From contig JBQTJX010000029.1 in the NCBI GenBank assembly GCA_052386675.1, positions 80,722 through 144,721 on the forward strand: a stretch of 64,000 nucleotides of DNA, read 5' to 3'. Source of the stretch: RBG-16-66-20 sp052386675 (GTDB lineage Bacteria > Pseudomonadota > Gammaproteobacteria > Burkholderiales > SG8-39). Below the pieces are notes generated by a model that worked only from the letters and a program-made list of their open reading frames with translations, was not told the DNA's origin and ran no database searches. Made by a program: the position numbers and the translations under genes. Of this stretch, positions 7,516 through 14,804 are shown piece after piece (position 1 is the stretch's first letter; each line of letters starts with the position of its first letter).

Positions 7516-8598
7516 ATGAACCAGGCGGTTAACAGGAACATCAAGGCGGAGCCGCTTGCGCACGCCATCGAGGCGGTGGTCGCCGCCGGCGGCAGCGACG
7601 CGCGCGAGGCGAAAATCGTCGCCGCAAACCTGGTCACCGCCAACCTCACCGGGCACGATTCCCACGGCGTGGGCATGATCCCGCGCTACGTCGACTCGCT
7701 GCTGGAGGGGGGGCTGAGGGTCAACCAGCATCCGAAGATCCAGTTCGATGGCGGCGCCATGGTGTCGCTGGACGGGCAGGCGGGCTACGGGCAGGTGATC
7801 GGGCTGGAGGCGATGGACATCGGCATCTCGCGTGCAAAGCAGCATGGCCTGTGCGTGATGGGGCTGGGGCGCGCACACCACCTTTGCCGCATCGGGCAGT
7901 GGGCCGAGCAGGCGGTGGCGGCGGGCCTGGTGTCGCTGCACTTCACCAACGTGATATCCCGGTCGATTGTCGCGCCCTACGGCGGCGCGGACGCGCGCTT
8001 CGGCACCAACCCCGTCACCATCGGCATCCCGATCCCGAACGAGCCGCCGTTCATCCTCGACATGGCCACCAGCGCGGTGGCGCAGGGCAAGATCCGCGTC
8101 GCGCACAACAAGCGCGAGAAGGTTTCGGCCGACTGGCTCATCGACAACCAGGGCAATCCGACGCCGGATCCGAAGTTCGGCGTCATCGAGCCGTTTGGCG
8201 CGTTGCGCACCTTCGGCCTGCACAAGGGCTACGGCCTGGCGGTGGTGTGCGAGCTGCTGGGCGGCGCGCTCACCGGCGGCGGCACCTGGCATTCGGAGGA
8301 CCGCTCGAAGAAGCGCGTGTGGAACGGCATGCTCACCATCCTCATCGACCCGCGGCGGCTGGGTACCGGGGACGTGTTCGCGCAGGAGACGACCGCGTTC
8401 CTGGAATCGTTGCGCAAGTCGCCGCCGGCGCCCGGATTCGACAAGGTGCGGATCGCCGGCGAGCCCGAGCGCGAGACGCGCGCGAAGCGCGAGAAGGACG
8501 GCATCGCGGTGGATGCGAACACCTGGGAGGAAATCGTGGCGGCGGGGGCGAAGCTGAAGGTGGCGCGCGAGACGCTGGAGAAACTGGTCCGGGGTTGA
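7516..8598 (+). CDS. Ldh-family (malate/L-sulfolactate/ureidoglycolate dehydrogenase) oxidoreductase
   Basis: This cytoplasmic NAD(P)-dependent dehydrogenase of 360 residues belongs to the LDH2/MDH2 family, unrelated in fold to classical lactate dehydrogenases. Visible signatures are NLTGHDSHGVGMIPRYVDSL near residue 44 (with the catalytic-region His), GRAHHLCRIGQWAEQA, and PYGGADARFGTNPVTIGIP in the cofactor region. FGLHKGYGLAVVCELLGGALTGGG is near the C-terminus. The GGAAGGA Shine-Dalgarno is well spaced. Divergence from the TctC-aldolase-dehydrogenase operon suggests a joint pathway for a 2-hydroxyacid. Members oxidise malate, sulfolactate, 2,3-diketogulonate or ureidoglycolate; I cannot choose between these. 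Confidence 0.88.
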   Translation: MNQAVNRNIKAEPLAHAIEAVVAAGGSDAREAKIVAANLVTANLTGHDSHGVGMIPRYVDSLLEGGLRVNQHPKIQFDGGAMVSLDGQAGYGQVIGLEAMDIGISRAKQHGLCVMGLGRAHHLCRIGQWAEQAVAAGLVSLHFTNVISRSIVAPYGGADARFGTNPVTIGIPIPNEPPFILDMATSAVAQGKIRVAHNKREKVSADWLIDNQGNPTPDPKFGVIEPFGALRTFGLHKGYGLAVVCELLGGALTGGGTWHSEDRSKKRVWNGMLTILIDPRRLGTGDVFAQETTAFLESLRKSPPAPGFDKVRIAGEPERETRAKREKDGIAVDANTWEEIVAAGAKLKVARETLEKLVRG

Positions 8599-8602
8599 CC
8601 CT

Positions 8603-8630
8603 TGCAACGGTGTCCGGGCGGCCCCATATT
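8603..8630 (+). promoter_or_regulatory. Candidate lemA promoter with flanking direct repeat
   Basis: TTGCAA (8603-8608) and CATATT (8625-8630) are 16 bases apart, 35 bases before the lemA ATG. The 11-base sequence CGGTGTCCGGG occurs at 8608-8618 and again at 8644-8654, bracketing the -10 with a 36-base period. This may be a regulator site or chance in GC-rich DNA. Confidence 0.35.
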
Positions 8631-8664
8631 GGCTGCATCGGACCGGTGTCCGGGAGACCACGCC

Positions 8665-9261
8665 ATGCGCAGACTGTTCCTCGCCGTCGTTGCCGTCCTC
8701 ACGCTCTCCAGCTGCGGCTACAACGACTTCCAGCGGCTCGACGAAGGCGTCAAGGCCGCATGGTCCGAGGTGATCAACAACTACCAGCGCCGCGCCGACC
8801 TGATCCCGAACCTGGTGGCCACGGTGCAGGGCGCGGCCGATTTCGAGAAGAGCACGCTGGTGGAACTCACCAACGCGCGCGCCTCGGTCAGTTCCATCAA
8901 GGCGACCCCCGAACTGGTCAATGATCCGGACGCCTTCGCGAAATTCCAGGCTGCGCAGTCGCAGATGACCAGCGCGCTGTCGCGCCTGCTGGCGGTGGCG
9001 GAGAATTATCCGACGCTCACGGCGACCAGGGAATTCGGCGAGTTGCGCGCGGAACTGGCCGGCGCCGAGAACCGCATCACCGTGGCGCGCGGCCGCTACA
9101 TCAAGGCGGTGGAGGCCTACAACGTGCTTGCGCGCCAGTTCCCGAGCAACCTGACGGCGATGGTGTTCGGCTACCAGGCCAAGGCCAACTTCACGGTCGA
9201 GAACGAGAAGGCCATCGCGGCGCCGCCGAAGGTGGATTTCTCCAAGCCTGCGGCGAAGTAG
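8665..9261 (+). CDS. LemA-family protein
   Basis: The product has 198 residues. It begins with a hydrophobic segment and a possible lipobox (TLSSC, Cys about 17), then the LemA core: VINNYQRRADLIPNLVATVQG around residues 33-53, SRLLAVAENYPTLTA and FGELRAELAGAENRITVARGRY. The core is a long antiparallel helical bundle. LemA proteins are usually found beside TPM-domain genes, as here, and this trio recurs widely, although its biochemical role is unresolved. I chose the ATG at 8665 because it gives the full signal segment and follows a GGGAGACC site; an upstream in-frame start at 8602 has no such support. Confidence 0.9.
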   Translation: MRRLFLAVVAVLTLSSCGYNDFQRLDEGVKAAWSEVINNYQRRADLIPNLVATVQGAADFEKSTLVELTNARASVSSIKATPELVNDPDAFAKFQAAQSQMTSALSRLLAVAENYPTLTATREFGELRAELAGAENRITVARGRYIKAVEAYNVLARQFPSNLTAMVFGYQAKANFTVENEKAIAAPPKVDFSKPAAK

Positions 9262-9271
9262 AACAAGGCCC

Positions 9272-10108
9272 ATGCGTTTCCTGCTCGCGGCGTGCCTCGC
9301 GCTGGCGGGCCTCCTCGGCGCGGCGCGTGCCGATGTGGCGATCCCGCCGCTCGCGGCGCGCGTCACCGACCTCACCGGCACGCTGAGCGCGCAGCAAAAG
9401 AGCGAGCTGGAATCGCGCCTCGCCGCGTTCGAGGCCAAGCGCGGCAGCCAGATCGCGGTGCTGTTGCTCCCCACCACGAAGCCCGAGGAGATCGAGCAGT
9501 TTTCCATTCGCCTCGCGGAAGCCTGGAAGGTGGGCAGGAAGGGCGTGGACGACGGTGTCGTCGTGGTGGTTGCCAAGGACGACCGGCGCGTGCGCATCGA
9601 GGTGGGCTACGGCCTGGAAGGCGTGATCCCGGACGCGGTGGCAAAGCGCGTCATCGAGGAGCGCATCACGCCGCGCTTCCGGGAAGGCGATTACTTCGGC
9701 GGTATCCGGGACGGCGTGGACCAGCTGGTGCGGCTGGCCGAGGGCGAGAAGCTGCCGGCGCCCGCCGCGCGTGCGTCGCCTCGCGAATCCGATCCCGTCG
9801 CCAGCCTGTTCGACTATGCCGTCCCGGCGCTCTTCTTCATCGTCATCGCGGGCGGCGTGCTCAAGCTGGTGCTGGGCCGGTTCCTGGGCTCGGTCGCCAC
9901 CGGGGCGCTGCTGGGCCTGGCCGCTTTCCTGTTGTTCAACATGATCGCCGCCGCCGTCGCCGCGGTGATGGGGTTCCTGTTCACCTTCGCCAACACCGGC
10001 GCCGGGCGCGGCGGCGGCTGGTCGAGCAGCGGCGGTTCGTCCTCCTCCGGCAGTTTCGGCGGGGGAGGCGGCAGTTTCGGGGGCGGCGGCGCTTCGGGGC
10101 GCTGGTAG
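9272..10108 (+). CDS. TPM-domain membrane protein (YgcG family)
   Basis: This 278-residue protein has a signal peptide ending in ARA-DV. A TPM domain follows (about residues 25-150), with RVTDLTGTLSAQQKSELESRLAAFE and GVDDGVVVVVAKDDRRVRIEVGYGLEGVIPD. Two transmembrane segments come next (about 188-210 and 213-238), then a Gly/Ser-rich tail (GGGGGSFGGGGASGRW). This is the standard layout of YgcG proteins, whose TPM domain in other members acts as a phosphatase or in photosystem repair. It starts 10 bases after lemA and is followed 4 bases later by a second TPM gene, so the three are probably one operon. Confidence 0.9.
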   Translation: MRFLLAACLALAGLLGAARADVAIPPLAARVTDLTGTLSAQQKSELESRLAAFEAKRGSQIAVLLLPTTKPEEIEQFSIRLAEAWKVGRKGVDDGVVVVVAKDDRRVRIEVGYGLEGVIPDAVAKRVIEERITPRFREGDYFGGIRDGVDQLVRLAEGEKLPAPAARASPRESDPVASLFDYAVPALFFIVIAGGVLKLVLGRFLGSVATGALLGLAAFLLFNMIAAAVAAVMGFLFTFANTGAGRGGGWSSSGGSSSSGSFGGGGGSFGGGGASGRW

Positions 10109-10112
10109 CGGG

Positions 10113-10604
10113 ATGCGCTGGATCCGCCACCTGTTCCTGGACGAACTCGCGCTCCGGCGGGCATTCCCCGCCCCGGTGCTGGGGGCGATCGCGAGCGCGG
10201 TCGCCGGGCAGGAGAAGCGCCATCGCGGGGAACTGCGCGTCGTGATCGAAGGCGGCCTTCCCATCCTGGCGCTCGCCCTCGGGCGGACGGCGCACGAGCG
10301 TGCGCTTGAGCAGTTCGCGCGCCTGCGCGTCTGGGACACCGAAGACAACGCCGGCGTGCTGGTCTACCTGCTGCTCGCAGACCACCGGGTGGAAATCGTG
10401 GCCGACCGCGGCATCCACGCCCGCGTCGGCGCGGCCGCCTGGGAGACCATCTGCGGCGCCATGCAGCGCGAGTTCGCCGCCGGGCGCTACGAGGAGGGCA
10501 TGCGCAGCGGCCTGTCGTCCATCAGCGACCTTCTGGCGCGGCATTTTCCCGCCGGTGCGGGCGAGAATCCAAACGAACTCCCCGACGCGCCGGTTGCCGT
10601 CTAG
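10113..10604 (+). CDS. Second TPM-domain protein
   Basis: This 163-residue protein has no signal peptide. It matches the C-terminal half of the TPM domain: LRVVIEGGLPILALALGRTAHERA, then FARLRVWDTEDNAGVLVYLLLADHRVEIVADRGIHARV, then a helical end with CGAMQREFAAGRYEEGMRSGLS. The family is the short YgcG-like protein usually found as the third gene of lemA-TPM-TPM sets, predicted to act at the inner face of the membrane. The function is not established. It follows the first TPM gene by 4 bases. Confidence 0.85.
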   Translation: MRWIRHLFLDELALRRAFPAPVLGAIASAVAGQEKRHRGELRVVIEGGLPILALALGRTAHERALEQFARLRVWDTEDNAGVLVYLLLADHRVEIVADRGIHARVGAAAWETICGAMQREFAAGRYEEGMRSGLSSISDLLARHFPAGAGENPNELPDAPVAV

Positions 10605-10670
10605 CGCTTGAGCCCGCGCCATCCACGCATTCCGCTTGCCGCAAGGAATGCGGGCTATGCTGCGTGCTGC

Positions 10671-11237
10671 ATGGTGCTGCGACCGCTTCTGCTGCTGTTG
10701 TTCGCTTCGGCCGCGGGTGCGGCCGAGGATCTGGCCGTGGAGGCGACCCGCCGTGACGATGCCGTCGAGGTCCGCGCGCACGCGCTGGTCGAGGCCTCAT
10801 GGGATACAGTCTGGGGAACGCTTACGGACTACAATCGCCTTGCCAGCTTCATTCCCGGGATGCGCAGCAGCCGCGTGATCGAGCAGCGCGGCAATGCGGC
10901 GACGGTGGAGCAGGTGGGCGAGGCGCGGTTCCTGTTCTTCAGCTTTCCGATCGAGGTTACGGTGGTGTCCACGGCCCGGCCGCCGGACACGATCGACATT
11001 CGTGTCCTGAAGGGCAGTTTCCGGCGTCTCGACGGCGGGTATCGCCTCCGGCAGGCAGGCGGCGGAAAGATCGCGCTCGGCTGGGTGGGATTGATCGAGC
11101 CGGATTTCCCGCTGCCGCCGCTGCTCGGCGAAGTGGTACTGCGCGCGAACATCGAGGACCAGTTTCTCGGCATGGTGCGCGAAATCGAGCGCCGCGAAGC
11201 GCTGCGGCGGGAACTGAAAAAGGAAACGGCAAATTGA
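10671..11237 (+). CDS. SRPBCC/START-like (polyketide cyclase-type) exported protein
   Basis: The product has 188 residues: a short signal peptide (to about GAA-ED) followed by a START/Bet v 1-like domain. Recognisable pieces are the strand ALVEASWDTVWGTLTDYNRLASFIPGM, then VEQVGEARFLFFSFPIEVTV and IEPDFPLPPLLGEVVLRANIEDQFLGM. Proteins of this fold bind lipids or quinone-like hydrophobic ligands. The gene immediately precedes rquA and its TGA overlaps the rquA TTG start, so a role near quinone biosynthesis is plausible but unproven. The start is uncertain: the ATG at 10671 gives a good signal peptide but lacks a strong Shine-Dalgarno; a TTG at 10608 is in frame. Confidence 0.75.
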   Translation: MVLRPLLLLLFASAAGAAEDLAVEATRRDDAVEVRAHALVEASWDTVWGTLTDYNRLASFIPGMRSSRVIEQRGNAATVEQVGEARFLFFSFPIEVTVVSTARPPDTIDIRVLKGSFRRLDGGYRLRQAGGGKIALGWVGLIEPDFPLPPLLGEVVLRANIEDQFLGMVREIERREALRRELKKETAN

Positions 11238-11935
11238 CCCCGGAGTTTGAAGTGCTCGTCAGTGAATCGGTCGTGGTGCCGGCCTACCTTGCCAAGACCT
11301 ACTGGTGGGCCTATGTGCATCCGGCGGCGGTCCGGCTGTTCGAGCGGCAGTGGCTGGTGAACCTCATCCTGTGGGGTAACTTCAGCCGCTTGCGGGACGC
11401 CGCGCTGCAGCGGATGGGGCCGGTGCTGGATGGGCGCACGCTGCAGGTGGCCTGCGTGTACGGCGACCTGACGCAGCGCCTCGCGGCGCGCCTGGCGCCC
11501 GGCGCCACGCTGGATGTCGTTGACGTGCTGCCGATCCAGCTGTCGAACCTGGCGCGCAAGCTGCCGCAAGGCGCGCCGGTCAGCCTGGTCCATGGCGACT
11601 CGACGCGGCTGCCGGCTGCGGACGCGAGCTACGACAGGGTGCTGGTGTTCTTCCTGCTGCACGAGCAGCCCGAAGAGGTGCGCAGGGAGACGCTGGCCGA
11701 AGCGCTACGAGTGCTCAAGCCCGATGGTCGCCTGGTGGTGGTGGATTACCACCGCCCGCACCGGATCCATCCGCTGCGCCACTTCATGCGCCTGCTGCTC
11801 GCGCGCCTGGAGCCCTTTGCGCTGGACCTGTGGCGCAACGGGCTGGAATCCTGGATGCCCGAGCCTGCTGCCCTGCGGATCCGAAAGCGCCTCTATTACG
11901 GAGGGCTTTACCAGTTGCTCGAGGTCTCGCGTTGA
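11234..11935 (+). CDS. rquA: RquA-like rhodoquinone biosynthesis methyltransferase-fold enzyme
   Basis: This 233-residue protein has a class I SAM methyltransferase fold but lacks the usual GxGxG motif. In its place is LQVACVYGDLTQRLA (residues 70-84), the unusual VYGDLT form that I associate with RquA. Other family-like stretches are AYLAKTYWWAYVHPAAVRLFERQWLV (18-42), VVDVLPIQLSNL (95-106), LVHGDSTRLP (118-127) and VVDYHRPHRIHPLRHFMR (169-186). RquA converts ubiquinone to rhodoquinone, using SAM as amino donor, so that low-potential fumarate reduction can run. I chose the TTG at 11234: it overlaps the upstream stop (TTGA) and has GGAAA 9 bases ahead. An in-frame GTG lies at 11252. The family call is from motif memory, not a search. 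Confidence 0.82.
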   Translation: MTPEFEVLVSESVVVPAYLAKTYWWAYVHPAAVRLFERQWLVNLILWGNFSRLRDAALQRMGPVLDGRTLQVACVYGDLTQRLAARLAPGATLDVVDVLPIQLSNLARKLPQGAPVSLVHGDSTRLPAADASYDRVLVFFLLHEQPEEVRRETLAEALRVLKPDGRLVVVDYHRPHRIHPLRHFMRLLLARLEPFALDLWRNGLESWMPEPAALRIRKRLYYGGLYQLLEVSR

Positions 11936-13404
11936 GGCGACTGGCCCTCGCGGTCGGTGCGCTGCTGGCGGCGGGCTGCGCGACAGTGGAGCACTCGCCA
12001 AGCGGGCATCTCGGCTCGGGCGAGCAGGCCCTGCGGGATTGCGCCGCGTTCTACCGTGACCTCGACGAGCGCATCGACGCTGCCGGGGTGCGCGATGCCC
12101 AGGACGCGCGCCTGCCGGGCTTCCCCTACCTCCGCGCGAGCAGGCTGCTGTCCTCCTATCGCGATGAAGCTGCGCAGGATGCCGGCGTTCTGCGCGCGCT
12201 TGTCGCACGCATGGCAGCCCTGGACCTCGCCGCACGCCGGCGCGAACTCGCGAACCTTCCTGGGGGCGGGCCGGCCGGCGCGCTGGAGCGCGCCGTGGCA
12301 TGCGGGGCGACGCTGCGCGCCGCTGACCTCGCAGATGCGCGCGCCGCGGCTTCAATACAGGCGAGCGCGGTGGTGCCGGACGACTATTCCTCCGCGAGCC
12401 GCGTGCTCGGCCTGTACCTGCTCACCCGGTATCCATTCGGCGCCGGCGTGCGCCGGCACCTGGACGAAGTGCGCGCCGCCTATGCGAGGGACCTGCCGGT
12501 TCCTCCCGGAATCGTCCTGGAACGCCATGCGCCGCCGGCAGTGGCATTGCCGCGGGCTGCCGCGGCGTCGATCCTCGCCCGCGCCGCGGAGAATCCGCTG
12601 CGGCTCCCGGAACTGCGCGCCGATGATCTGGAGGCCTTGTTCGCGGCGCATGCGCCGGCGTACGAAGTGGAGGTTTCCGGCGCTGCCGACCGCTTCGGCG
12701 CCCTGCGATGGGAGGCCGGGGCAGGCGTCCCGTCGGTTGCCTCCGCCGAGCCCGTCGTCTACCGTCAGGCCGCCTGGACCCGCTATCGCGGGCGTGCGCT
12801 GCTGCAGCTGGTGTACACCGTCTGGTTCCCGGAGCGGCCGGCGGACTCGCCCTCGGACCTCCTCGCCGGCAAGCTCGACGGCCTGACCTGGCGCGTCACG
12901 CTTGCCCCGGACGGCGAGCCGGTGCTCTACGACACCATGCATCCCTGCGGTTGCTATCACATGTTCTTCCCGACGCCGCGAGCGAAGCCGGTGCCGCCGG
13001 CCGAGGACGGGACGCCCGAGGCGCTGGAATGGATGTTCTCGCCGCAGGCGCTGCCGCCGGTTGCCTGGGACGAGCGCATTGTGCTGCGCGTCGCCGCGCG
13101 CACGCACTACCTGGAGCGGGTGACGCCGGCGCGGGCGCTGCCCGGCGCGCGCCGCTACGCTTTCCGGGACTACGATGAGTTGCGCTCGCTGCCGCGGCCC
13201 GAAGGCGGCAGTGCAAGCGTATTCGGGCCCGACGGCCTGATCGCAGGAACCGAGCGCGCGGAGCGGTTGCTGTTCTGGCCCATGGGAATTCCCTCGGCGG
13301 GTGCGATGCGCCAGTGGGGCCGGCACGCCACTGCATTCGCCGGCCGCCGTCACTTCGACGACGCCGACCTGCTGGAGAAGCGCTTCACGCTCGACCTGCG
13401 TTGA
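11932..13404 (+). CDS. Unrecognised lipoprotein encoded with rquA
   Basis: I do not recognise this 490-residue protein. Its N-terminus MRRLALAVGALLAAGCATV is a lipoprotein signal with lipobox LAAGC. The body is acidic-neutral and alanine-rich with no transmembrane segment. A distinctive stretch near residues 335-350 reads DTMHPCGCYHMFFPTPRAKP, with two Cys and a His close together. A cluster of Trp and Tyr (YRQAAWTRYRGRALLQLVYTVWFPERP) precedes it. The TTG start at 11932 overlaps the rquA stop (TTGA) with a GAGG site 7 bases ahead, so translation is coupled to rquA. The last 20 bases overlap the convergent alkB gene. An outer-membrane location is inferred; the function is unknown. Confidence 0.75.
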   Translation: MRRLALAVGALLAAGCATVEHSPSGHLGSGEQALRDCAAFYRDLDERIDAAGVRDAQDARLPGFPYLRASRLLSSYRDEAAQDAGVLRALVARMAALDLAARRRELANLPGGGPAGALERAVACGATLRAADLADARAAASIQASAVVPDDYSSASRVLGLYLLTRYPFGAGVRRHLDEVRAAYARDLPVPPGIVLERHAPPAVALPRAAAASILARAAENPLRLPELRADDLEALFAAHAPAYEVEVSGAADRFGALRWEAGAGVPSVASAEPVVYRQAAWTRYRGRALLQLVYTVWFPERPADSPSDLLAGKLDGLTWRVTLAPDGEPVLYDTMHPCGCYHMFFPTPRAKPVPPAEDGTPEALEWMFSPQALPPVAWDERIVLRVAARTHYLERVTPARALPGARRYAFRDYDELRSLPRPEGGSASVFGPDGLIAGTERAERLLFWPMGIPSAGAMRQWGRHATAFAGRRHFDDADLLEKRFTLDLR

Positions 13405-14419
13405 CCCCGGGCACGCGCGGATTCATCACCGCGAACCACAGCGGCGGCACCAGCGCGAGCGGTACCATCGCCGGATAGCCGGCAGGCAGCTTCGGGCTCT
13501 CGGCCTGCGGCTGCAGCGCGGCATAGGACCTCCCGGGATTCAGGTGGTGGTCGGCATGGCGTTGCAGGTGAACGAGGAAACAGTTGCTGAGCCGCTCGTA
13601 GGCGTCCCAGGCGTGCGCCGCGGTCGGGCGCTCGTAGCGGCCGTCGGGCAGTTTTTTCCTCTGCAGGCCATAGTGCTCGATGTAGTTCACCGCTTCCAGC
13701 TGCAGGACCGCGACCGCGCTCTGGCCGAAGAAGAACGCCACCGCCCAGGGCCCGAACGCGAGGCCCAGCGTCACCGCGATGGCGAGCGTGGCCGCCCAGG
13801 GTCGCAGCACCTCCGCGCGCTCCAGTTGCCAGGCGTGCGCGAGCGAGCCGAAGAGGGTGCGCGGCAGGAAGCGCCAGAAGCCCTCGCCAAAGCGCGCGCT
13901 CGCCGGATCCTCTGGCGTCGCGACGCGCGCGTGGTGGCCGCGGTTGTGCTCCACGGTGAAGTGGCCGTAGCTGACGCTGACCAGCAGCAGGCGCGACAGG
14001 AAGCGGTCCAGCTTCGGCAGCTTGTGCCCGAGCTCGTGCGCAATGGTGATGCCGGCGCCGCCGGAGGCGAGGCCCACCGAGGCGGAGAAGAGGATTGCGT
14101 CACCCGTGCCGAGCGCGCCGGAGCCGACCAGCCATGCGCCCCAGGCGATCAGTCCCAGCTGCAGCGGCACCCAGGCGTGCAGCACGAAGCGGAAGAAGGG
14201 GCCGTGCTTCAGGCGTTCTAGTTCCGCCGGCGTGGCGGGCGCCGCGTCGCGCCCGAACGCCATGTCCAGCAGCGGCACCAGGATGAAGAACACCGCGAAC
14301 GCATACCAGTACTGGCCGATGGCGTGCCCGATGACCGGCGCGCCTGCGACGGTGAGCGCGAGCAGGAAGCGCGCGTCGCGCAGGGCAAAGCCCTGCGCGG
14401 GTTCAGGAGGCGAGGACAT
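13385..14419 (-). CDS. alkB: AlkB-type membrane di-iron hydroxylase (alkane 1-monooxygenase family)
   Basis: This integral membrane protein of 344 residues has about six hydrophobic segments. All histidine boxes of the AlkB family are present: HELGH (128-132), HNRGHH (158-163) and LQRHADHH (285-292), plus NYIEHYGL (245-252), the AlkB-specific motif. These residues hold the di-iron centre that hydroxylates alkane ends. The protein is shorter than the Pseudomonas enzyme (about 400 residues). No rubredoxin or rubredoxin reductase gene is in the window, so electrons must come from elsewhere. The 3' end overlaps the convergent lipoprotein gene by 20 bases, and the start overlaps the GNAT gene by 17. 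Confidence 0.92.
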   Translation of the reverse strand: MSSPPEPAQGFALRDARFLLALTVAGAPVIGHAIGQYWYAFAVFFILVPLLDMAFGRDAAPATPAELERLKHGPFFRFVLHAWVPLQLGLIAWGAWLVGSGALGTGDAILFSASVGLASGGAGITIAHELGHKLPKLDRFLSRLLLVSVSYGHFTVEHNRGHHARVATPEDPASARFGEGFWRFLPRTLFGSLAHAWQLERAEVLRPWAATLAIAVTLGLAFGPWAVAFFFGQSAVAVLQLEAVNYIEHYGLQRKKLPDGRYERPTAAHAWDAYERLSNCFLVHLQRHADHHLNPGRSYAALQPQAESPKLPAGYPAMVPLALVPPLWFAVMNPRVPGVNAGRA

Positions 14420-14699
14420 CCTGCCAGGCCGGTGTGCGCGCCAGGACCGCGCGCACGTAGCTGCAGCGCGGCACCAGCTTCACATTCTCGGCGCGCGCCC
14501 AGAGGACGACGGCTTCCACCAGCTGCTTCGCGGCGCCCGAACCGCGCAGCGAATCGTCCACCTCGGTGTGGTTCACCGCGACCACGCCGGGGCCGCGCGA
14601 GGTGTAGAGCAGCTCGCCGACGCGGCGGCCGTCGCGCTCGATGACGAAGGCGCCGTGGTCGCCGGCGCGACGATGTTCGATGGGTATCGACCTCTCCAT
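14403..14699 (-). CDS. GNAT-family N-acetyltransferase (COG2388 type)
   Basis: This short acetyltransferase of 98 residues is of the YidJ/COG2388 kind. It shows GAFVIERDGRRVGELLYTSRG, the core VVAVNHTEVDDSLRGSGAAKQLVEAVVLWARAE with the acetyl-CoA-binding R-G-x-G-x-A loop (LRGSGAAK), and LVPRCSYVRAVL at the C-terminus. That fits the compact family. It overlaps the start of alkB by 17 bases and is probably co-transcribed with it, but no functional link is evident. The substrate is unknown. Confidence 0.85.
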   Translation of the reverse strand: MERSIPIEHRRAGDHGAFVIERDGRRVGELLYTSRGPGVVAVNHTEVDDSLRGSGAAKQLVEAVVLWARAENVKLVPRCSYVRAVLARTPAWQDVLAS

Positions 14700-14804
14700 G
14701 ATGCCAGTCTAAATGCTTACGGAAACATTCCGGAAACGCGCGCGACATCCGCCGGCAACTCCGGCCCCCCATAGTGGCACCTCCATTCAACGAGGAGGTT
14801 TGCC

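Noticed and set aside
6448..9597. Apparent 1049-codon minus-strand frame running through tctC, the Ldh gene and lemA
   Set aside because: Only the 326 codons at 6448-7428 are a real protein (TctC). The rest is antisense to well-recognised plus-strand genes.
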